Source of the DNA: Bursaphelenchus xylophilus
Lineage: Eukaryota; Nematoda; Chromadorea; Rhabditida; Aphelenchoididae
Assembly: GCA_904066235.2 (NCBI GenBank)
Contig: CAJFCV020000003.1
Location: 1,674,001-1,738,000, forward strand
Length of the DNA stretch: 64,000 bases
Direction of reading: 5' to 3'
Of this stretch, positions 58,501 to 64,000 are shown one piece after another. Positions within the stretch are counted from its first letter, which is position 1, and each line of letters opens with the position of its first letter. The translations under genes were made by a program, and so were the position numbers. The notes below the pieces were generated by a model that saw only the letters and a program-made list of their open reading frames with translations, had not been told where the DNA came from and did no database searches.

Positions 58501-61500
58501 GCGCCACCGAGATATCGAACGATTTTTGCCGCCGAGAGAGCACACTAAACGTGGAGAGCGGTCAGAGAGAAAAACGCTTTTTGGCGATAACTTTGGCAGT
58601 TTCGTGCGGAAAAATTTGATTTTTTGTACAAACATTATACTTTACGGTTGAAATAGGCATGAAACTTTTCGAGCCGAAATTCGGCAAAAAGTCCTAAATT
58701 TTGGCCGACTTTCGATCTAAAAATCTCGGTTGTTTCTGCAAAGAGCGAGCTAGGATTCTCGCATATGTCTTAGAAAAAATTGTTCTATATTTGTGCCAAG
58801 TTTCATCAAAATCTGAGCGTCGCACTTGGAGTACTTCCCCTGCAAAAATAAGTCGTATATTCACGGCCAACGTCAATCAGGCACTGTGCCAAATGAATTG
58901 TTTTGAAAACTCCATTATCGCATAAAGCTAGCGTGACTTTGTGCCATAATGCCATTTACTGCGCCGCGCGTAAACACGTCTAGACCTCTGGGCCTGTTTA
59001 CAGGTGTCCAAATTTACTAGAGACGTCTTCCAAATGCAACGCTCAGATTTTCTTTCAATTTTACGCACATCTTTGGCATAGGCCACATGTCAATTTTTGA
59101 AAATTTTAGCTTGCGCTTTGCAGGGGCAGCCCAGATATTCAACGATGATTTGGCGAGAGAGCGTGCGAAAGGCGGAGAGCAGTTTGAGAAAAACACTTTT
59201 TGCCCGTATCTTTTCCAGTTTCGCGTAGGAAAAGTTGATTTTTCGTGGAAAAATCACCCTTTACGGTCGAAATAGACATCAGACTATTTCATGTCAAAAT
59301 TCGCAAAAAAAAAAACTCGGGTGGGAAATTTTGATTTTTTATGAAAAAATCACCTTATCTGGTATAAAATCAGATTGAACTTTATGATCACAAAACTAAC
59401 AAAGAAAGTGTCATATTTTGGCCATTTTTCGGCCAGAAAATCTCGGTCGATGCTGCAAGGCGCAAGCTAGGAGCTCCGTGTCGGTCTTAGAAATAATAAT
59501 TCTCTGTATATCCGTGCCAAGTTTCATCAAAACCTCAGCGTTGCACTTGGAGTACTTCCCGGATCTGCCAAGCTTTATTGGCCGATGACTTGGGAAGTAG
59601 TAGAGGAGATTTTAAAAAATTTGTATTTTAGGACCCTAAGGGCCTATGTTTTTGACAAAGTGAAAATTTATCAGTCTGTCGGGAAAATAATGAGCACTCT
59701 GTCGCATCAAAAATTGTGCCGAGAAAATGAAGTCTTCGCGGCAAAATAAAATTGCTTTTGACTCCAGCGACGCTATTGTTGCAGCGATATTGAGCTCATT
59801 ATTTCCCCGACAGACTGATACCATCCATTTCTTTGGCCATAAATTTCAATTTAACGTTTTCATCTCCTCAAGTCAAACTTTGTTTTAACGATTTTCAAAC
59901 AAAACCCCATCCAATCGGCTTATAAATTGGATAAGAGTCAAAAAATTTTCCAATTTCCCGATTGAAATTTGGACACAAAACGATTTGTTTTTGGCCGAGT
60001 CGGCTTTCGGTTTCAAGTTGAAGCTTTAAACCCTCTCTTGTTTCCACGGACGCAGATTTTCGCACCTTGCTCGGTTGTAAACCGGGGTGTGAATTTCGCT
60101 TTTATATAAATAAAAAGACGAGGAGATACCAGGTGTTTAGGGGGTGAAAAGGCGAAGGGGGAGAGGTTAGTCATTTCGGGTGGGACTTTTTATTAGTATT
60201 CATCGTATTGTACGATCATTTTCGGAGAGCTGAGATGGGTTTTTTGGCTGAATTTTGGGTGAAGCAAGGAGTGATGATTGGCTTTAAAAAATAGTAAAAA
60301 AAGGGTTTTTTGTGTTGTGTTTTTAAACTTTAAAGATCTAAATGTTACAGACAGGTTAAGAAACGTTTAGAAGAAAACTATAAACTCCAGTAGAAGCGAC
60401 CGTTACAAGGGAAGTACACCAAGTGACGCTCTGGTTTTCTTTAAATTTTGCGCACATTGGAGTTGGATATATCGTATATCAACTACCGAAAAGTTTAGCT
60501 CGCGCTTTGCAAAAAGAGCCAAGATATTCAATAATCTTTGCGGCCGAAAGAGTACGCGAAACGCGGAGAGCGGGCAGAGAGAAAAACTTTTTTATAACTT
60601 GAAATTTTTTGTGGAAACATTGCAGTCTACAGTAGACATGGCTCGTCGGCCGGCCCGGCCCGTTTCAAATTTTCCGTCGGCCCGGCCCGGCCGGCCCATT
60701 GAAACGAAAGTCTCCCCACATCTAACCCCTTATGACCAAATTTTTTTCTATCATCATGTGAATGGATAAATCCATAGCTATCTAAAAACAAAAATACCTT
60801 TAAAAAAACCAATTGTGTCTTGACATTGCATTTATTTTCATTATCAAACCCAATTTTCGCTTCGAGATTCTGGATTTTAAATAGTCCGGGCCGGCCCGGG
60901 CCGAAACGCCGGCCCGGCCGATCTGAAATCGGCCCACGGCCCGGCCCTGGCCGGCCCGGGAGCCATGTCTAGTCTGCAGTTGACATAGGCATAAAACTTT
61001 TTGTTATTGACCGGTCTAGAATGAAAAAATTTAACGAGTACCATAGGCCATATTTAGGGCCATTTTTTGGGTCCTTCTGGACAGCGCAGACAACGTGACA
61101 AATCTGATATTTTTATTATAATTCTGTGCAAGTAATTCTATACCTTTCGTCTTTTTTTAAAACTTTGCAATTGAAAAATTTCCAAAATTTACCTTTTTTT
61201 CTAACCATCCCTATTTCCAGCCCGCAATGCACCCGGCTGTCAGCTATCTACTCCTCTGATCACTGTCGCTCCACCCTCAACGGCACCATGAAGACGCCGG
61301 ATCCGGCGGTGTCGCTGATGCTGCCACAGTCGCCCTTGGACTACAACACGCACAACTCGAACATGAGTATTCAGCGGCGGATACCTCCGCCGCCGGAGCG
61401 AAGGAAATCGGTGAAACCGATCGGGGTTTCGTGGAGATTCCGAGTGTTCAACGAGAACACGGCGGTTCTCTTCTTCTTGGCATTCGTGCTGACATTGGCG

Positions 61501-63869
61501 CTGTTTGTAGCGCAGGCGGTTTTTAAAAGTAAGTTTTTTTTTAAAAATTTTTTTTGCGAATTTTGCGTAATTTTTGTAGTGTTATAAAAAGATAGTAAAG
61601 TATCTTACAGGGGAAGTAGTCCAAGTGCTACGCTCAGATTTTGATGAAACTTGGCACAAATTTAGAACAATTTTTTCTAAGATATATGCGAGAATCCTAG
61701 CTCGCGCTTTGCAGAAACAACCGAGAATTCTAGATCGAAAGTCGGCCAAAATTTAGGACTTTTTGCCGAATTTCGGCCTGAAAAGTTGCATGCCTATTTC
61801 TACCGTAAAGGATAATGTTTCTACAAAAAATATTTTTTTTCCGCGCAAAACTAGCGAAGTTATGGCCAAAAAGCGTTTTTCTCTCTGACCGTTCTCCACG
61901 TTTAGCGTGCTCTCTCTGCGGCAAAAATCGTTCGATATCTTGGCGGCGCCGGCAAAGCGCAAGCTAAAACTTTCAGAAATTGATAATTAGATCATGACCG
62001 ACGTGTGTGCAAAATTTAAAGAAAATCTGAGCGTCGCACTTGGAGTACTTCCCCTGGTAACTATTTTTTTTCAGATTCTTTCCTCACCTTGTATTCCCGC
62101 CATGAAATTATCGACTTAACAAGGACGGATGCCAATTTGGAGATTGGGAAATCAACGAGTTTGAGGGCCCCTCCAAGACGTCTAACATATACGTAAGAAA
62201 TATGCAGTTTATATTTTTATTCCGCGTATTTTACCCGTTCTATTTTACCTCTATTGTGTTATGATTCATTCATTTTTAGGACAGTTTCTATACCCGAAAA
62301 AGCGAACTTGGCATTGATGTTCAACACCACAAATTCGGCTAGATTTGTGGTCTACGCCATGAGAACTTTGAGTCCAACGCCAACTTTATACGACTACAGA
62401 AGAGTTGTGAATGTGGATCGTCTTCATTCACAAGGCGTGGTGATTAGAGACGAGGCGGTGGAGGACGTGTTTTACGAAAGCGATGTGAGTGAATTTTTTG
62501 AATTTTTTGATAAAAAATCAATAAAAAAAAATATTTTTTTAATTTATTTTAATAAAAAATATTTTTTAAAAATAAAAAAAATATTTTTAATTATTCTTTT
62601 TATTTTTGCAACGCATTTTAAAACCAGAAAAAATCAAAATTAAAAAAAAATATTTTTGTAAAAGTTTTTTATAATTTTTTTTTCAGAATCGAAACGGCCT
62701 AGTTACATTCCCAGTAAACGTTGGCGAATGGCACATCGCTCTGTTGAATGACCATATTGAGCCTTTGCAAATGACTGTAACTCCATTCTTGTTCGATGAA
62801 AACCTTCAGAATGGCTGTAAATTTGAGTGTTTTGGGAAAGGAAGCTGTCAAAATGGAAGTTGCCAGTGTTTCCCGGGATACTCGGGGAAATATTGTCAGG
62901 AAAGTAAGTGAAAAAATATTAAGAATAATAAAAATAAAAAAAATAAAACAAAAGAAAATAAGATAAAATGAAAAAAATAAAAATAAAATAAAAAAATCAC
63001 AAATAAAAAAAATAAAAATAAAGAAATAAAAATAAAAATAAAAAAATAAAAATAAAATAAAAAAATCACAAATAAAAAAAATAAAATAAAATAAATTAAA
63101 TTAAAATATTTAGATAAAAAAATAAAAATAAAAAAATAAAAAAAAATGAAATAAAAAGGAATAAAAATTTAAATAATGTTTTTTCAGCCTCCTGTCCAAT
63201 TCTTTGCTCTGGAAATGGCGTATTTTCCAACGGAGAATGTGTTTGTCATCAAGGATATCATGGGAAAATCTGCGAGAAAATTGATCGAAAGCCGGAGCCA
63301 TCCTATTTGCAATCGTTCGATGGGGCTTTTCAACGTGAGTTTATGAAATTTTAATGATTATAGTACGATTTAAAAGCAAAAAAATTGTTTTGACTTTTTT
63401 AAATATTTTAGCAAAAAAATATATAAAAAAGAATATTTTTGAGATTTTTTGACAGTAAAAAATGAAAAAAAAATATTTAAAAATTTTTATTTTTTATTAT
63501 TTTTTTTTATTTTTTAAAATTTTTTATCCTTTTTTTTATTTTTTTTTATTTCAGACACCAACATAATGCCCGTCTCCTCCGAATTATACGCTCCAAAATC
63601 CACCGAATCCTCCTTTCAAGCCGAAAAAGTCTCCTCCGAAAAATCCTTAAAAATCGACCCAAAACCGACTGAAATTTCGACCACAAAATCCTCCATTACC
63701 TGTCATAACGGTGGAACTGCCGAAGGTCCAATTTGCAGATGCCGCCATGGATTTGGCGGGGAAAAATGCGATGAAGTGAAGTGTCCGAACGATTGTAATG
63801 GACGCGGGAGATGTCTGGAGGGCGTCTGTCAATGCGAAAATGGGTGGAATGGAAAGGATTGTGGGATAA
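46585..63869 (+). CDS. ten-1: teneurin, 5' part; continues beyond the window
   Basis: Coding exons 46625..46752, 61221..61528, 62075..62192, 62280..62484, 62687..62903, 63188..63334, 63555..63869; all phases agree, and the next exon lies past 64000. ATG at 46625 is preceded in frame by TAA at 46598; a TTTTTTTTAGTTCAG acceptor ends at 46586 (trans-splice or 5' UTR intron). The N-terminus is cytoplasmic and proline-rich (RRIPPPPERRKS), with one membrane segment (TAVLFFLAFVLTLALFVAQAVF) as in type II teneurins. EGF-like repeats follow: CKFECFGKGSC...CQCFPGYSGKYC, CPILCSGNG...CVCHQGYHGKIC, CHNGG...CRCRHGFGGEKC, CPNDCNGRGRC...CQCENGWNGKDC. Teneurins act in cell adhesion and axon guidance. Intron 1 is about 14.5 kb. 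Confidence 0.88.
46997..47121. mobile_element. S-family MITE, subtype 1
   Basis: TA, TCTGCCTGTCGGGAAAATAACG at the left; GCTCATTATTTTCCCGACAG at the right. Confidence 0.75.
49659..49806. mobile_element. S-family MITE, subtype 1, right end eroded
   Basis: TA, TCAGTCTGTTGGGAAAATAC at the left. The right end is reduced to GTGCTTATTCTCATCAGAC. Confidence 0.65.
49931..50093. mobile_element. two S-family right ends in a row
   Basis: CAGTGCTTATTATTTTCTCG (ends 49980) and CAGCGCTTATTATTTTCCCG (ends about 50093), both in the same direction. Left ends are absent. Confidence 0.55.
51190..51433. repeat. hairpin module with S-family MITE, copy 1
   Basis: It contains AATTTCGGACCATA, ATCGACATGTTATACGAT and GAGAATCTCTTCTTAGCGTG, then an S-family MITE (51347-51433). 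The same sequence with a MITE at the same place occurs at 54245-54563. Confidence 0.7.
51840..52860. repeat. array of partial D-family units
   Basis: The core CGGAGAGCGGTCAGAGAGAA with CACTTTTTGGCCATA appears near 51870, 52158, 52362 (slightly changed) and 52610, all in one direction, at spacings of about 205-290 bp. They look like tandem duplications of a D-family fragment, not separate insertions. Confidence 0.65.
53830..53985. mobile_element. S-family MITE, subtype 2
   Basis: TA, TAAGTCTGTCGGGAAAATAATG at the left; inverse and TA at the right; 156 bp. Confidence 0.85.
54245..54563. repeat. hairpin module with S-family MITE, copy 2
   Basis: It has the same order as 51190-51433. GACATGTTATACGATGAAAC pairs with GTTTCATCGTATAATATGTC. 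The S-family MITE is at 54412-54563, and the sequence after it (CTGTTGTTCATA) is also shared. Confidence 0.7.
54586..54638. mobile_element. S-family MITE, right end only
   Basis: GAGTGCTCATTATTTTCCCG then ACAAACTGA and TA. Confidence 0.55.
55840..56350. repeat. minisatellite of TCGACCAAAAATTTT units
   Basis: Roughly 30 imperfect units of about 16-19 bp, variants of ATCGACCAAAAATTTTT, some with an inserted GAAAATGA. Open frames cross it on both strands because the units lack stops; these are not taken as genes. Confidence 0.8.
56927..57371. mobile_element. D-family element, plus orientation
   Basis: GGGAAGTACTCCAAGTGCGA at the left and GCACTTGGAGTACTTCCCCT at the right. The interior holds CTAGCTCGCGCTTTGCAGAA and, inverted, a related segment near the other end. 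Confidence 0.8.
57731..58063. mobile_element. D-family element, shortened
   Basis: AGGGGAAGTACCCCCAAGTT at the left, GAGCGTTCCACTTGAAGGG at the right; an internal deletion of about 115 bp relative to the 449-bp copies. Confidence 0.65.
58394..58842. mobile_element. D-family element, 449 bp, minus orientation
   Basis: CAGGGGAAGTACTCCGAGTG at the left, CACTTGGAGTACTTCCCCTG at the right. It is the reverse of the copy at 61608 and has the same length. Confidence 0.85.
59022..59562. mobile_element. D-family element, enlarged
   Basis: GACGTCTTCCAAATGCAACG at the left, GCGTTGCACTTGGAGTACTT at the right. The middle has an extra segment of about 90 bp around TTATCTGGTATAAAATCAG. Confidence 0.65.
59671..59818. 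mobile_element. S-family MITE, subtype 1
   Basis: TA, TCAGTCTGTCGGGAAAATAATGAGC to its inverse, TA. Both ends are intact. Confidence 0.85.
60407..61060. mobile_element. D-family relic carrying a GC-rich insertion
   Basis: The left part has GGGAAGTACACCAAGTGACG and CGGAGAGCGGGCAGAGAGAA. The D-family sequence is interrupted at 60633 and resumes at about 60971 (TGACATAGGCATAAAAC). The right end is not clear. Confidence 0.6.
60634..60970. mobile_element. GGCCGG-rich element with 10-bp target duplication
   Basis: 337 bp. The ends AGACATGGCTC and GAGCCATGTCT are inverted repeats, followed inward by many CGGCCCGGCC units, strikingly GC-rich against the AT-rich surroundings. AGTCTACAGT before and AGTCTGCAGT after differ at one position, and removing one copy restores the D-family sequence. 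The long duplication and the termini fit a Mutator-like nonautonomous element. Confidence 0.75.
61608..62056. mobile_element. D-family element, 449 bp, in teneurin intron 2
   Basis: CAGGGGAAGTAGTCCAAGTG to CACTTGGAGTACTTCCCCTG. Its right end is only 18 bp from the next exon (62075). No exact flanking duplication is visible (flanks GTATCTTA and GTAACTAT agree at five of eight). Confidence 0.85.
62905..63175. repeat. AAAATAAAA low-complexity tract
   Basis: An A-rich simple sequence of AAAATAAA-type units filling most of the teneurin intron between the exons at 62687-62903 and 63188-63334. Confidence 0.8.
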
Positions 63870-63918
63870 GTAAGTCTTACTTTTGATTTGTTTTTTGATG
63901 ATTTTTTAACAAAAATTA

Positions 63919-64000
63919 GGTAAAAGTTCCTTATTTTGGCCACACCTTATAACTTTGCGGAAACTGGTCGGAATTAGCCCAAATTTAGCGTGCACGCTCA
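63919..64000. mobile_element. second copy of the 387-bp element, cut by the window edge
   Basis: From GGTAAAAGTTCCTTATTTTG to the last base it matches 585-667 nearly base for base, including AACTGGTCGGAATTAGCCC. It lies in a teneurin intron. Confidence 0.75.

Larger units (their letters stand above)
46753..61220. other. first intron of teneurin
   Basis: A 14.5-kb intron joining phase-2 ends (AT then C). It is filled with S- and D-family elements, AT-rich blocks (about 53225-53480, 55060-55620) and a minisatellite. An exon-like stretch at 47259-47382 (PPPIYSKLLAIKG) has splice-like ends, but its phases do not fit the flanking exons. No independent gene inside the intron is supported. Confidence 0.6.

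Overview
The window is nuclear DNA of a nematode. Most introns are short, begin GTAAGT or GTGAGT and end TTTTCAG, the usual nematode 3' splice signal. The gene content also fits a nematode: a chemoreceptor of the Str type, an ACBD6-like acyl-CoA-binding ankyrin protein, pelota, the 5' part of a teneurin, and clusters of small secreted proteins. The DNA is AT-rich and packed with short inverted-repeat elements. I cannot name the genus.

Layout. 15-4843 (minus strand): four tandem three-exon genes for secreted proteins of about 130 residues with a transthyretin-like look. 5274-15527 (plus): a tandem family of five-exon secreted proteins (F1, F2, F3, plus the 3' fragment F4). Their C-terminal halves read as pepsin-like aspartic protease folds, but both catalytic DTG motifs are absent. 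A fifth member, F5, lies on the minus strand at 22031-25831. An unrelated secreted protein, gene G, follows F3 at 15890-18277; only its first exon (G') survives after F2. 18395-19607 (minus) and 19891-21496 (plus): the ACBD6/ACBP-5 homologue and pelota, head to head. 26909-30640 (minus): a second type of inactive aspartic-protease-like protein with a GPI-type tail. 32271-34865 (plus): the chemoreceptor. 34866-46624: about 11.7 kb of repeats with one doubtful ORF. 46625 to beyond the right edge: teneurin, with a first intron of about 14.5 kb.

The F cluster seems to come from duplication of a block [F type 1 - F type 2 - G]. One block kept F1 and F2 but lost all of G beyond exon 1; the other kept F3 and G but reduced its type-1 gene to the last exons. 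A MITE at the same site in F2 and F3 predates the duplication. The six intact protease-like genes of two classes would make secreted or surface-bound proteins that keep the fold without the catalytic aspartates. This is the best candidate here for an undescribed system, and its role is unknown.

The repeats include several families with readable target-site duplications: TA (three Tc1/mariner-like MITE families), CTG (a 1.44-kb PIF/Harbinger-like palindrome), 5 bp (a 227-bp family ending CACGTCAATCCA), and 8, 9 and 10 bp (hAT-like and Mutator-like candidates). A 449-bp family (D) has at least three full copies. An inverted pair carries a tRNA-like pol III promoter. Many long inverted repeats sit inside introns, so the unspliced transcripts should fold into long hairpins.
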